Below, piece after piece: positions 53,801-64,000 of a stretch of DNA of 64,000 nt. The position numbers and the translations under genes are program-made. The stretch spans positions 1,281,001 through 1,345,000 of the forward strand of contig PQWQ01000012.1 of assembly GCA_002943765.1 (NCBI GenBank). The letters are read 5' to 3'. The stretch is from Psoroptes ovis (taxonomy: Eukaryota; Arthropoda; Arachnida; Sarcoptiformes; Psoroptidae). Below the pieces are notes generated by a model that did not search any database, was not told where the DNA came from, and was given only the letters and a program-made list of their open reading frames with translations. How positions within the stretch are numbered: the first letter of the stretch is position 1; every line of letters starts with the position of its first letter.

Positions 53801-55425
53801 ATGATCATAAAATTGATAATCGTGTTGATATAAATAAAAATGATAATGATGAACAAAATATTGATGATGATTTTTTATTTGATGGAACAATGGAAATATT
53901 GAATGAAAATAGCAATATTTATTTTGATAATGATAATGGCATGATACCATCGACATTTTTTCCACAAAAACAACAAACGTCGAATGATTCCATTGTTGAG
54001 TCATTGAATAATGTTTCAGAATCCAAGCAATATCATACTAATAGCAATAGTCCTAGAAGATCAAACCAATCATTTAATCGTCAAAATCATGTAAATACAT
54101 CACCATCTAAATGTGAAATGAAACTTCGTTCAAGAAGTTCGAGCTCTTCATCGAATTCATATCAATTCTTTTCATTAGATGATATTTCTCAAGATCATCA
54201 GCAGCAGCAACAGATTGCTCAACAATCGTCACCAACAACATTGAAATGGGATTTAAATAATCAATCAATATTTAAGAATTTTATTGAAATAAACATTGAT
54301 GAAGTAGAATCACCGACAATCATTGATAAATCTAGAATAATGATGCGTACACGTGGTGATACTAAACGTTTTGCTGCTGCGGCTGCTGCTGCTGCAGCAG
54401 CAGCAGAAGCTGAAAAGAAAGAATCGATAAAAGATGACAACAATGATAATGATAAACTACAAAAACAACAAAAAAGTAATAAATTTTTATCAATTATTAT
54501 CGAACAAATTCAAAATAAATTACATTTGTTATCGATGAGAAATTATTCACGTTTAATGGCAATTAATGAAATGTTTTGTCAAGATTATTATCTTGAACAA
54601 TTAGAAAATCGATTAGAACAGTTAGATTTTGAAGTAATTGATTTATATCATCAATATTTATTTTGTGAGAAAAAATTCACCGATACACAATTAGAACATT
54701 GTTTGAAAAAAATTGATTCAAATTCAAAATTAACCAATGAATTTATTGAAAAAACATTGTGTTTAATGAGTAAATCACCGAATTCACAACGAATGACCAA
54801 AGCATTTTGTGAACAATCAAAATTATTAGCAATATTGGCTAATTATTCAATGAATGATGATAATAATCAAAATAATACTAAAAATGAAAATTGTTCATTG
54901 ATGAAAAATTTATTTGAATCAATTATGATTATGATTAATGAACGTCAACAGTTGATGAATTGCAATAATCAAAATAGTAATAATAATAATAATAATAACA
55001 ATAATGAACAATCAAAAACATCGACAAAAATAAAATCAATAATTAATATACAAAAAGAATTATATAAATTATCAAAACAAATTGATTGGTCATTATTGGA
55101 AAAAAATAAACATTATTTGTGCAATGATAATAATTATGATCATCAAAAATTTAATTCGATTACTAAAAATTCAATTAATGAATCATCAAAATTATCGTTT
55201 GATAAATTATTTGCTCAGAATTTATTATCGAATAATAATGATAATTGTGAAATTATTCATAATTCTTTGAATGAAAATAATTCAACAATAAATGATTTAT
55301 CATCTAAAATAGCATCAACAACTACAGCAACACCATCAACATCGAATTCATCATTATCGATGTCATTATCAACATCATCAATGAATTATAGTTCAATAAA
55401 TGATCAAGATGATGATGATGATTAG
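50886..55425 (+). CDS. Large Ser/Asn-rich nuclear-looking protein, unknown
   Basis: Two exons, 50886-52046 and 52108-55425, joined in phase 0 by a 61-nt intron (GTAAGT donor), give 1,492 aa. Much of it is Ser, Asn and Asp runs from CAT/AAT/GAT repeats. Ordered-looking parts: a predicted coiled coil at about 295-410 that crosses the splice site (LCEQNEKLLNEFKK, LSLLIKQQSELKLELKIFQ, KFYKERRDQERIK); basic clusters KKKSKKIRKKNLKR, AKRRRRSSSK and GKRRRSRKRL that look like nuclear localisation signals; a segment EKWEKFQKFLSRTVFNIEKH; an Ala-rich run; and a helical region at about 1180-1290 (LLSMRNYSRLMAINEMF, LEQLENRLEQLDFEVIDLY). I do not recognise the family; a chromatin-associated scaffold is only a guess. 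Confidence 0.8.
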
Positions 55426-55836
55426 TAAATTTGATTCATTCATTCAATCAGTTAAATAAATAATTGTGTTCAAATTATCGAAATTTTCTCTTTTCAATCA
55501 TTCATTTATAAATATTATTTTAATTATCTTTGTTTTTTTTTCTATTTTTCTAATATTTTCTGCCTTTTTTTTTATATGAAAATTATGTTCAAAACAATTT
55601 CCCACACATATAACATATTGTAACGTCGAAAAACAAGCGAAAATGTTGGCTTATTATTCAATATATCAATCATTATTTAAGCAAAAAAAAAAATTAATGA
55701 ATTACAAACAGATAACTTATTTTTTGATAATTAATTATAAATAAAATTTATAAAATTCTTTTTGACAAAAATCAGCGTATTTTTTTTTCTTGTATTTGTG
55801 CCTGAAACAGTGATTAGGTATCAAAAATCAAAGTAT
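55426..55836. other. Convergent 3' regions, no gene seen
   Basis: Space between the 3' ends of the large unknown gene (plus) and the RING protein gene (minus). A- and T-rich with several possible poly(A) hexamers, none assignable. Confidence 0.45.
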
Positions 55837-56421
55837 TCATAGTAGAAATATACAAAATTGACTAAAAAATTCCAACAATTTACCGAATGGTAATAGAAAA
55901 TATAATAATAAAAATAATATTAATGATATTAGTAATATTTTTTTCAACAAAAATATTTGTTCATAACAATATTTTAATTCATCGTCTTGATATTGTATTA
56001 AATCAATCATTTCTTTGATACAATCATGTTGACGTAATTCATAACGTTTTATTAGCTTTTTACAATATAATTTACATTGTATCAAATGTTCTGGATTATA
56101 AATACAATCGTGACAATGTTGTTTATATTGTTCTAAACGTATTGATTGTTGACAACCATCCGATCGATATTTACAATATATTTTCAAATGATTTATTAAA
56201 TTACGTATAGCACGTGGTGCTGGTCTCAACATACATGAACGTAATGGACAACGATCGATTGGACATGTATAATTATTATTCAGCCAATCATTAATACATT
56301 TACTACAAAATAAATGATCACAATGTGTTGTTAATGGATCTTCTAATACACCAGTACAAATGGAACAAATTAATTCTTCACTAATTTCAGCATCTTCAAA
56401 ACGATCAGTATCATAGCCCAT
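55837..56421 (-). CDS. NRDP1/RNF41-like RING protein with membrane tail
   Basis: Single exon, 194 aa. It opens MGYDTDRFEDAEISEELICS, nearly the RNF41/NRDP1 start. The RING (about 19-60) has CSICTGVLEDPLTTHCDHLFC, CINDW and CPIDR; as in NRDP1 the last ligand position is Asp. RPAPRAIRNLINHLKIYC and a SIAH-type zinc finger (C...C...H...C) follow to about residue 135, with HDCIKEM matching NRDP1. NRDP1 then has a coiled coil and a C-terminal domain that binds receptors and USP8, about 317 aa in all. Here that domain is missing and residues 160-194 form a hydrophobic segment (ILLISLILFLLLYFLL), so this looks like a membrane-anchored ubiquitin ligase. Confidence 0.88.
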   Translation of the reverse strand: MGYDTDRFEDAEISEELICSICTGVLEDPLTTHCDHLFCSKCINDWLNNNYTCPIDRCPLRSCMLRPAPRAIRNLINHLKIYCKYRSDGCQQSIRLEQYKQHCHDCIYNPEHLIQCKLYCKKLIKRYELRQHDCIKEMIDLIQYQDDELKYCYEQIFLLKKILLISLILFLLLYFLLPFGKLLEFFSQFCIFLL

Positions 56422-58076
56422 TATTATGATTGTAGATTTATGAGAAATTATTCAATTTTTTCAGTCCGTTCGTATCACATTGAGTGTCATGAAACTATTA
56501 AAAAATCATGATGAATTAATGAATCAACCGAATCTTTGATCTTTTCATTAAAACTAAATTAAATTTAATTCTTTGACATTAAATCTTCAAAAAATAAACA
56601 TGAAAATTGCTCGAGTGCTGCCATCTGCTGACACAAATCCAAAGTAATTCAGATTAATATTCCAATTAATTAATTTCGTTCATCAATTTTTCCTTAATGA
56701 AACATCATCAATATGTACTTTGTCATAACTTGTTTGAAAAATGATAAAAAGCAGATAAAACGCATTCGGTGAGGTAAACGCATTCACAAGCGATAGATTT
56801 CCGTTTTTCATTTTTTTTTTGTTGTCTTCAAATAGTCTTACTAACTCTCTGCCTGCAAACACAAATCAATGCTACTACTCCGACCACTCCGATTCACCTA
56901 CACACACACACACACACACGCACAAACACATAACACGTTCGAAAAAGGATATCGTTAGTATTCATCAGCACATCCTCTTTTCAAATATTGACGCTGACAA
57001 ACAGAGTCAGTGTTAGTTGTAGTAGCACACAAAAATGAGAAAAAAAATGAAACAAAAGTACTGAGCAAAAGGTAGTGGCACAAACCAAAGTAGATTTTAT
57101 TTACTGTGTCTTTGTTTTTGTTTATTATCATCAATATTATTCGATGAATTATGATAATTCGTCATCATCATCATCACCAAAATCTTCTCTTGTTGCATTG
57201 ATCTTATGGTTTTATATTGAAAATTTCATTCAATTTCAATAGAAAAAAAAATTCATATTTTGCCATATTTTGGTGTCGTTTTACTTACGAGCAAACTCTT
57301 CGGATTGAAAATTGCAATCAAAAATTGTAATCATTTTTCGATATTGTTTATATGGTGAAGAAATCATTTCTTTTCCCCATTTTTTTTTGATTAAAAGTAC
57401 GTCTCTTCAATTTCAAAAAGCATTTGTATCAAAGAGAAAACTGCGTGAGTGTTTGTGTGTGGCGTATGTGTGTGATTCATACGAATCAATTTTAGTTTGT
57501 TTTCCTTTGAAATTGTGAATTGATTGATATGATGCGTCTTTCTGAAACGATATAATCAAGTGTGTATTTAATCGTGTGTGTGGTGGTTTTTTTTGTGTAT
57601 CTTATTTGATGTGTACTGAATTTTTTTCATTTGTTTGATTCATAATTTTTGATTAATTGTCATTAAAATACAATAAATCAATAAAATCATCCATATTGAA
57701 GACAATTTTTTCATTTTGAATTTTTCCTACTCATATCTTTAATTTTATTGTCTTTTTTGATCATATTTAATATTTGTTCTCAAAAGGTATTTATTTATGA
57801 CAATTTCAAATTTTTGATTTTATGTTTTTCTTATTTAATTTCATCATCTTTTTATTATTTTTGTAGAATTTTGATCATTTGTCAGTGATTTGAATTTGTT
57901 TTTTCTTTAAGTTCATTTTACTTTTTTTTATTTGCCCGTTGTACGTATTTTTATTTGAAATTTTTAATTTAATTTTAAATTTTGATTGAATTTGAATCAA
58001 TTTAATCGAATTTTCTCATTTTTCTCCAATCCTTTCAAATTAGAATTCCTGAATTTCATTTTCATATTCGGATTGT
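56422..58076. other. Upstream region of RING and BZW genes
   Basis: A CA microsatellite lies at 56900-56919. Divergent intergenic space; the BZW leader probably includes untranslated exons here but none can be fixed. No coding sequence is supported. Confidence 0.45.
56900..56919. repeat. CA microsatellite
   Basis: About ten uninterrupted CA units upstream of the BZW gene. Confidence 0.85.
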
Positions 58077-59716
58077 ATGAATCAAAAAGCAGAGAGACCA
58101 ACACTCCAAGGTCAACGAATTAAGACCAGGAAAAGAGGTAAGATTTTTTATTCAAAGTGTTTGAAAAACAATTCGTTGCCGGTGCATTTGATCGACAAAA
58201 ATGATGGATTTATTTATTACACGAAAATTTTTATGAAAATACTTTAAAATCATACGAATTGCTTTATCTAAATGCCCGATATATTCATATGAATGAATGA
58301 TAACCAGTTTATCTTGTTTCGGTTATTTTTAGATTTACCCGGATTTTTTCTTCGGATTTTAGATTATCCATAGATATTTTCGCACTTTTTTTGATTGATT
58401 TGACCTAATTTTTATTTTCATTTCTTTTTCAAATGACAGATGAAAAAGAGAAATTCGATCCACAAGGATTCCGTGATTCGATTATACTTGGCATCAAAGA
58501 AACAAACGGTGATCTTGAACAATTATCAAAATTTCTTGACATTTCTGGATCAAAATTAGATTATCGTCGATACGGTGAATCATTGTGCGATATATTGATT
58601 GCTGGCGGTCTATTAGCACCGGGTGGATCAATATTGACCGATAGCGAACAACCTGAACAAACATACACCGAATATTCGGTATTTGGACGACCATCGGATG
58701 ACGAATCAGTGAAACAATTTGTTTCATTAGTATTTGTTCGTCTTATTCGACGATATAAATATTTGGAAAAATCATTGGAAGAAGATTTGAAAAAGATTGT
58801 TGTATTTTTGCGTGCATTTACCGCTGATGATCGTCTTAAATTGGCAAAATTATTTGCCTATCTTTTGGCATCCGGTCATATATCGGTTCAACCATTAAAA
58901 AAATTGCTTGAACAAGATCTTTTAATTAAAGAAGGTTACGCATTCGAATTTTTATTACAATTATTACAAACTTGGCAAAATGATAAAGATGCATCGACCG
59001 TATGGACAACATTGCGAAAATCAGGTTTGGATTCCAAATTATTGGATTTCTTGCCAAAATCAAAGCGTAATCAGGAAACATTCAGTAAATCAATGCTCGA
59101 ATATGGATTACAACAATTGTTGGCCTATCAAGAGGTACAACGAGTGGAAACGTTGAAAAAAGAATTATCGCAAGAAATACAAAATCAAATAAATGAAAAT
59201 GGTTCATCACCAAAAGAATTGATTGGTATCATTAAAGATTATATGACTGAATATTCATTGAGTGAAACTGAAGTTATTGTTATTTTGTGGAATACATTGA
59301 TGTCAATGGTTGAATGGAATAAAAAAGAAGAATTAGTACCGGATCAAGCAATGAAACATTTACGTGTTTACATTTCAATATTTGCTGAATTTACTAAATC
59401 ATCTAAAGCTGAAATGGCATTAATGTTACGTATACAAGATTATTGTTATGAAAATATGAATTTTTTGAAAGCATTTCAAAAGATTATCTTTTTATTCTAT
59501 AAGAATGATGTTATTAGTGAAGATGTCATATTACGATGGTATAAAAAAGATCATCTTCCCAAAGGCAAAAGTATATTTTTGGAACAAATGAAAAAATTTA
59601 TCGATTGGCTTATGAATGCTGAAGAAGGTGAGTAATTGTTATTATTTATATCAATCAAGTGATGATTAATTCTCATTTGTATTTTGTATATTATAGAAGA
59701 ATCTGAAGAAGAATGA
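58077..59716 (+). CDS. BZW2: BZW1/2 (5MP, eIF5-mimic) protein
   Basis: Exons 58077-58137, 58440-59627 and 59697-59716, with introns of 302 and 69 nt, give 422 aa (human BZW1 about 419). Exon 1 (MNQKAERPTLQGQRIKTRKR) is the conserved family start and is followed across the splice by DEKEKFDPQGFRD. Then come GAKLDYRRY-like SKLDYRRYGE, LLAPGGSI, LIRRYKYLEKSLEEDLKK, and the C-terminal W2 domain with TEVIVILWNTLMSMVEWNKKEEL, AFQKIIFLFYKNDV and GKSIFLEQMKKFIDWLMNAEE. The tiny third exon adds the acidic end ESEEE. BZW proteins mimic eIF5, compete for eIF2 and tighten start-codon selection. The symbol stands for the BZW1/2 family; invertebrates usually have one member. Confidence 0.94.
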
Positions 59717-60479
59717 ATAATTTGACGATTACAATTTTCCGTCTCCAGTGTGCTGCTTATCCATCACCATCCAAATTAATAATGATTAATTTGAAACAAT
59801 GATAATTACACATTGTATCACATTACACTTATCCGAAAAAGATTTTTAATTGTAACCTTTTTACACTTTTACCATTTGAGATGAAAAAAAAGAATATATG
59901 AATTTGAATTTGATTATCCATAATAATTAAAATTTCTTATTACACATCCATTAAAAATCAAAATTGCTTACACATATATTTGAAATATATCAAAAGAATG
60001 TCATCATTAAAAAATTTACTATTTCCATTCACATTTTATTGAAAAAAAAATTACTAAATGAATTTCATTGTTGAGTTGAAAAAAATGAAAAAAAATATTC
60101 ATAAATTCAATTATTATTTGATTTTACTCTGATAAACAACAAATAAAATTATTTGAATTTTCCAAATACCAAACCTCATTAATGATTGATGATTGATGAT
60201 TGATTTTTGTTTTTCATTGGTTTTCGTTTGATTTGATGAATACATTTTGGCCAATTTCGTTGTCGATGCTCAATGGGATCTCTGGTATTGTTTCAGGCCC
60301 TGAAAATTCATTGAAAGATTGATGGCAAATTTTATGAATTTCTAATCGAACACATAGAGATGCCGCAACTCTTTAAACGTTAAAGAGATTAAAGAGATGT
60401 TTTTTTCTATTATTTTTACCTGTCTCGTGATTTTAATGAACATATCAGATGACATGAAGCGCTCCCTATCATCTAACAT
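59717..60479. other. BZW 3' region, no gene seen
   Basis: AT-rich untranslated and intergenic sequence leading to tRNA-Ile, with a GATTGAT/GATTGATTTT repeat near 60185-60206. Confidence 0.45.
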
Positions 60480-60575
60480 GGCCGGTTAGCTTAGTCGGTA
60501 GAGCGTGGTGCTAATAATCACAGATCATAAAGATGAGCAACGCCAAGGTCGTGGGTTCGATCCCCACACTGGCCA
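60480..60575 (+). tRNA. tRNA-Ile(AAT) with 23-nt intron
   Basis: Acceptor stem GGCCGGT pairs with ACTGGCC (60568-60574) with discriminator A at 60575. D-arm GCTTAGTCGGTAGAGC, anticodon stem TGGTG/CGCCA, T-arm GTGGG-TTCGATC-CCCAC. The anticodon AAT is at 60513-60515 in the loop CTAATAA. Between loop positions 37 and 38 there are 23 extra bases (60517-60539), the canonical position of a nuclear tRNA intron. Without them the gene is nearly identical to standard animal tRNA-Ile(AAT). Confidence 0.93.
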
Positions 60576-61199
60576 TAGTCATTTTTTTTTGTTTTTTTGT
60601 TATTCGTTTAAATTAATTAACCCTTTGATGCTTGATTCAAAGAGGTTAGCGCAAGCGACTTGTAGCTAATTTTTTTTCGGAACATTTCGAAAATGAGCTG
60701 CAGCCAATTGCTGCTTCGCACGGGCATTTTCCATTTTTTTAAAAAACATAAAATTCTCGAACTTATGTGTTGTTCAAGCACTTCAAACGACTAATTCCTT
60801 TCAAATGTTTTTTGGTTTTTTGTTCAAATGTACAAGCTCTATCTCATGTACCAGACTGTCATTATTATTAAAAGATGTACAAGCCTGCAGTCCTGAATAC
60901 GAATCGGTGTGAATCAGTACCGATGCTGTTTCGTTGTTTGACCAAGTATAAGTGCTTGCCAAATCGCAAATAAATCAGCCTGAAAAACAGAGCACAGGTC
61001 ATTCAAACGAAATCTCAATATATTATAAAGTCGTACTCGAAGTCATCATTGTCAATTTGTTATTGTTTTTTTTCAAATTTTAATTTTTTTATTCACAAAT
61101 TCAAAATATCAAATCATCATTTTGTTATTAACATGTTTTGTTTTTATATCAAAAATGTTTTCACATTCACTGGCTTGCGTCTGTGTGTCACAGTCAAGA
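60576..61199. other. Intergenic, possible LTR debris
   Basis: No host gene is seen. Composition becomes less AT-rich. Immediately after the minus-strand integrase fragment (reading leftward) comes TGTGACACACAGACGCAAGCC, which could be the start of an LTR, but no matching second LTR or duplication was found. Confidence 0.35.
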
Positions 61200-61510
61200 C
61201 TATGGCTCTGACTCCTCCCGTCCAAGAGTTGCCGGTCTCCCGCGAAATCTAAATTTCGCCATCGGCTGGTCACCATAGCATTTCTTCAAGTGATTCAAGT
61301 GGATGTATCTCAATCTTCCAACCGAATCTACCACCGTGGCAACCCTGTTTTCGTTGATCTCTTTAATCAAAAATGGTCCCCGCCATCGTTTATTGAGCTT
61401 TCGAGAAGTATTTCTTGCTTGCTCCTCACGATGCCAATACACTTTATCACCAACTTCACAAGGAGATCGCTTCACTGTTCGATCATAGTATCGTTTTATA
61501 TTGCGATTAC
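61200..61510 (-). mobile_element. Ty3/gypsy integrase C-terminal fragment
   Basis: The minus-strand frame carries KRYYDRTVKRSPCEVGDKVY followed by KLNKRWRGPFLIKEI and YIHLNHLKKCY. This is the GPY/F-type C-terminal part of gypsy-class integrases (YYDR...F.VGD.V, RGP..I, V....LK.Y). Only about 100 codons remain; reverse transcriptase, RNase H and the integrase core are absent upstream, so it is a fragment. Confidence 0.8.
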
Positions 61511-61855
61511 ACCGGATATTTTAATTGCTACCATGCAGCTGATGTTGGCCCCTTTATTAAGGGATAATTTCCCATATTAGCTAATGTAGCCTTAACAATT
61601 ACTTGTATGCTTTGGCATTGATGGACGAATAGCCATAATATCTTGATTGATGTAGATTGATTCCTGTCTCGTCCAAATAAATCAAATTTGAATCATCGAT
61701 GAATTGAATTCGTCTAGCAAAGATTTGCCTGACTTCAATATTTTTTTGGCTATTTCTTTCTGATGATAATCTCACCAATGAAATGAAATGAAATGATGAA
61801 CGAGCGGTTTAATGCCCCTATACCATTCTTTTATAGGGGAGATTAATAATTCCAC
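61511..61855. other. Between retroelement fragments, no gene seen
   Basis: No recognisable domain. Probably repeat-derived, since both sides are retroelement pieces on the minus strand. Confidence 0.4.
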
Positions 61856-62165
61856 TCACGATAAAATCGCTTTCATAAATTCGATCAAATGTACCAATTT
61901 ATTGCGATCAAGTACCATTATGTGCAGTTCATCGCTAAGATTACCCCCGCAACTTACTTCACATAAGTGACGTTGGTAAGCAAAGCGATTACATTCTAGC
62001 AACAAGTGCATAGATGTCTGCAAAACGGCACCACAATCACAGCTTGGATGTTCGATTATTCTGTATTTCCATTTGTAATAATTAAAGTTGCCATGACCGG
62101 TAAGAAACTGTGTTGTCATACCATCTGGAACAATACTTGAAGTAAATCTGTAATCTCACCAATCG
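61856..62165 (-). mobile_element. Non-LTR retrotransposon (LINE) C-terminal fragment
   Basis: Minus-strand frame with TTQFLTGHGNFNYYKWKYRI then HPSCDCGAVLQTSMHLLLEC. This is the TGHG...Y...C.CG...T..HLL..C zinc-binding end found after the RNase H domain of R1/Jockey/I-type LINE pol proteins. Upstream frame (about 45 nt before the ATG-like start at 62119) is open but lacks the rest of the polyprotein. It is a truncated copy. Confidence 0.75.
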
Positions 62166-64000
62166 TTTTCGATTGTAATTCATTTTCTTAATCGATCTAC
62201 AGATAGTGCTTCGGCTTGCCTGTGTTCCCTGACTTGCCAGCTATTCAGAAATTTGTTGTTGCGTAAACGATGGATCAATTAAAAATAGTTGGGAAATTTT
62301 ATTCAACAATTACGCATCGGACAATTGTTTTCGTCCTTTTTTATTCGAAAGTATTTCTTCATGTGTTTTGACTTCTGCAATTTCTCCAAATTTTTTCATT
62401 TTAAGATTCACGCCATGGCAATAAGTATAAAACGTATCGAAGGTAGTTCGGGGAATCGATATGATTACACTAAGACTAGTTTATTCAAGAAGAAATTTAT
62501 TAACAATCAAAAATCAAATCAATAAAAATAACAAAATAAAATAATTTGAATTATGAATATTTAGATTTTTGAAATCAATTTATAAGTGAACAATAGACGA
62601 GAGAACAACAACTTTTATTTATAAATTCAAGAAGCATATTTGCAATCATGCTATAACAACATTACAGTTTTTAAATGACCATTCGGTGAATTGTTCCAAG
62701 ACAACCATCCGGCGCCAAGCTTCAAGGATGGTATTCCCGGAAAGCTCTGAGAGAGGCGCACCGGATTTTATATAAATGCCGTTACAATATCAGTTTAAAC
62801 TGAAGTTCTAAATTCACATAAGTCATCTTTATTAAAAGTTCCCGGAAATCTATGAAGGCTGTTTGTTAAAGGGCTTCGGAAAGTTCCCGGGAAACTTCTA
62901 AAATTTTTAGGTGCAAAATGAGAAACTTTTCAGTGAATTTTAGAAACTTTTTCAGATGGATTCCAGGGGAGTTTCTCAAAATTTTCTAAAGCTTTCAAGA
63001 CGGGTTTCAGGGAAATTTCTTCAAATTTTTTCATATCAAAATGAGAAACATTACAGGGAATTCTCAACATCTAGTTAAATGAATTTCTGGGAGAATTCTC
63101 CAAATTTTTTTGGCAGTTAAATGGGAAACTTCCTTGGAAATTTTCAAAACCTTTTGAGATGGATTTCAGGGAAATTTCTTAAAATTTTATCCTGTCAAAA
63201 TGAGAAACTGTTCGAAAAATTTCATATTCATTTCATTTTCTAGCAAGATTTTGTCCATTGATTTTCTATGGCGGTGTTTTCTCCATTCATTTTCTATGGG
63301 ATTTTTTCGACTTGAGTTTTTTTCTCCATTCTCATATCCATTATGATTATAACTTGCAGTGCGCATGTTTGATTTCAATGAGAGTTGATATCCTTGAACA
63401 GAGCTAAATATATGATTGTTGTTACTGTTGCTTGTGCTTGTGCTTGCATTCAACTATAATGGTAAGCTATATGATATCTAGTTTGGCTTAAAGTCTCTCA
63501 AAATGATTGATTATAGTTATTGTGGCAATAATCTTCGGCTTTCTATGAGTTTAACCACTATTTTGTTGATAATATCATTAAATTTGTAGCTAAATCATAG
63601 ACTACTGGCTTGAAGCCGATGATTTGCAATGATCACCTATGAGGATCGTATTCACCCCAAAATTTTTGTCGAAGTTTGCTACATATGTGGCAAGATCGAC
63701 TAGAATGTCGAAAAAAAAGTCTCTTTCATGCTAGCAAATTTTAATGCTGATTGTCAGTGGCAAGCAGCATAAATTTTGCTTGCATGTTGGGCTTTCGGTT
63801 GAGCGATTTACCAATTTATTTTCGCTCGCCGATGATTGCAGTAGTAACCTTCTCCTTCGGAGTGGTGAAATCGCGATTATCTTGCTCGAAAAAATTGGCA
63901 AACGCGTTTCGACGTGTTTGGCTTGGATGAGAAGTTTCGGCTTCTCGTTCAGGTACCTAAGCGTATGAAATTTGCTTGATGCAGATTTCGTATCAGTGCT
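62166..64000. other. Repeat-rich right end, no gene supported
   Basis: Composition is less AT-rich than the rest of the window. Degenerate internal repeats occupy about 62860-63220. Short frames at 63187-63453 (minus) and 63744-63968 (plus) have no recognisable family. A possible broken zinc-knuckle motif is near 63675 (see findings). Confidence 0.4.
62860..63220. repeat. Degenerate tandem-like repeat
   Basis: The phrase CAAAATGAGAAAC occurs at about 62914, 63037 and 63195. GATGGATT(T/C)CAGGG or GGGTTTCAGGG occurs near 62954, 63003 and 63157, each followed by GGAAATTTCT or GGAGTTTCT. The spacing is uneven, so the units are old and diverged, or imbricated short repeats rather than a clean satellite. 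Confidence 0.6.

Noticed and set aside
1..64000. CRISPR arrays, operons or bacterial-type genes
   Set aside because: The window is clearly eukaryotic nuclear DNA with spliced genes; repeats present are microsatellites and transposon remains, not spaced direct repeats.

Overview
This is a nuclear window from a very AT-rich, compact arthropod genome, almost certainly an astigmatid mite of the dust-mite/scab-mite group. The strongest evidence is a head-to-head pair encoding group 21 and group 5 mite allergens (about 14,995-16,756), a family known from astigmatid mites. Short introns (mostly 58-102 nt), small intergenic spaces, long Asn/Gln/Asp/Ser tracts in proteins and two intron-bearing nuclear tRNA genes fit. 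The species cannot be fixed from the sequence alone.

Layout. 1-5,220: no gene seen, simple repeats. 5,221-20,853: two paralogous secreted proteins (5,474 and 18,733) flanking a Cys-rich membrane protein, a small membrane ORF, IER3IP1/Yos1, an Asn-rich unknown, a perilipin-like protein, TMEM222, the group 21/group 5 pair and THUMPD1. 21,209-27,776: GRWD1, a divergent alpha-tubulin, a bHLH factor whose coding end overlaps DPH1 on the other strand, then DPH1. 27,945-31,158: an intact hAT-type MITE with 8-bp target duplication and a GC-richer, multi-exon gene resembling transposase-derived proteins. 31,363-34,634: a divergent Argonaute. 35,245-42,843: USB1, mitochondrial acyl carrier protein, ELAC2 and UBA3 on the minus strand, then CSTF2 divergently on plus. 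43,157-47,358: tRNA-Arg(CCG) with intron and a STAR/KH RNA-binding protein. 48,098-48,970: a broken Merlin-type transposase. 50,886-59,716: a 1,492-aa nuclear-looking unknown, an NRDP1-like RING protein with a membrane tail, and BZW (5MP). 60,480-64,000: tRNA-Ile(AAT) with intron, then a retroelement-rich, GC-richer tail without a host gene that I can support.

How genes relate. Most are independent housekeeping genes. RNA-related functions are frequent (Argonaute, USB1, ELAC2, CSTF2, STAR protein, THUMPD1, tRNAs) but this looks like chance clustering. Several pairs share short divergent promoters (THUMPD1/GRWD1, UBA3/CSTF2, group 21/group 5). The most notable single item is the Argonaute: its slicer tetrad reads D-E-D-D rather than D-E-D-H, and the usual Tyr and Lys of the guide 5'-end pocket appear to be replaced.

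Exon boundaries were deduced by eye from reading frame, GT/AG signals and family alignment from memory; no transcript or database evidence was available.
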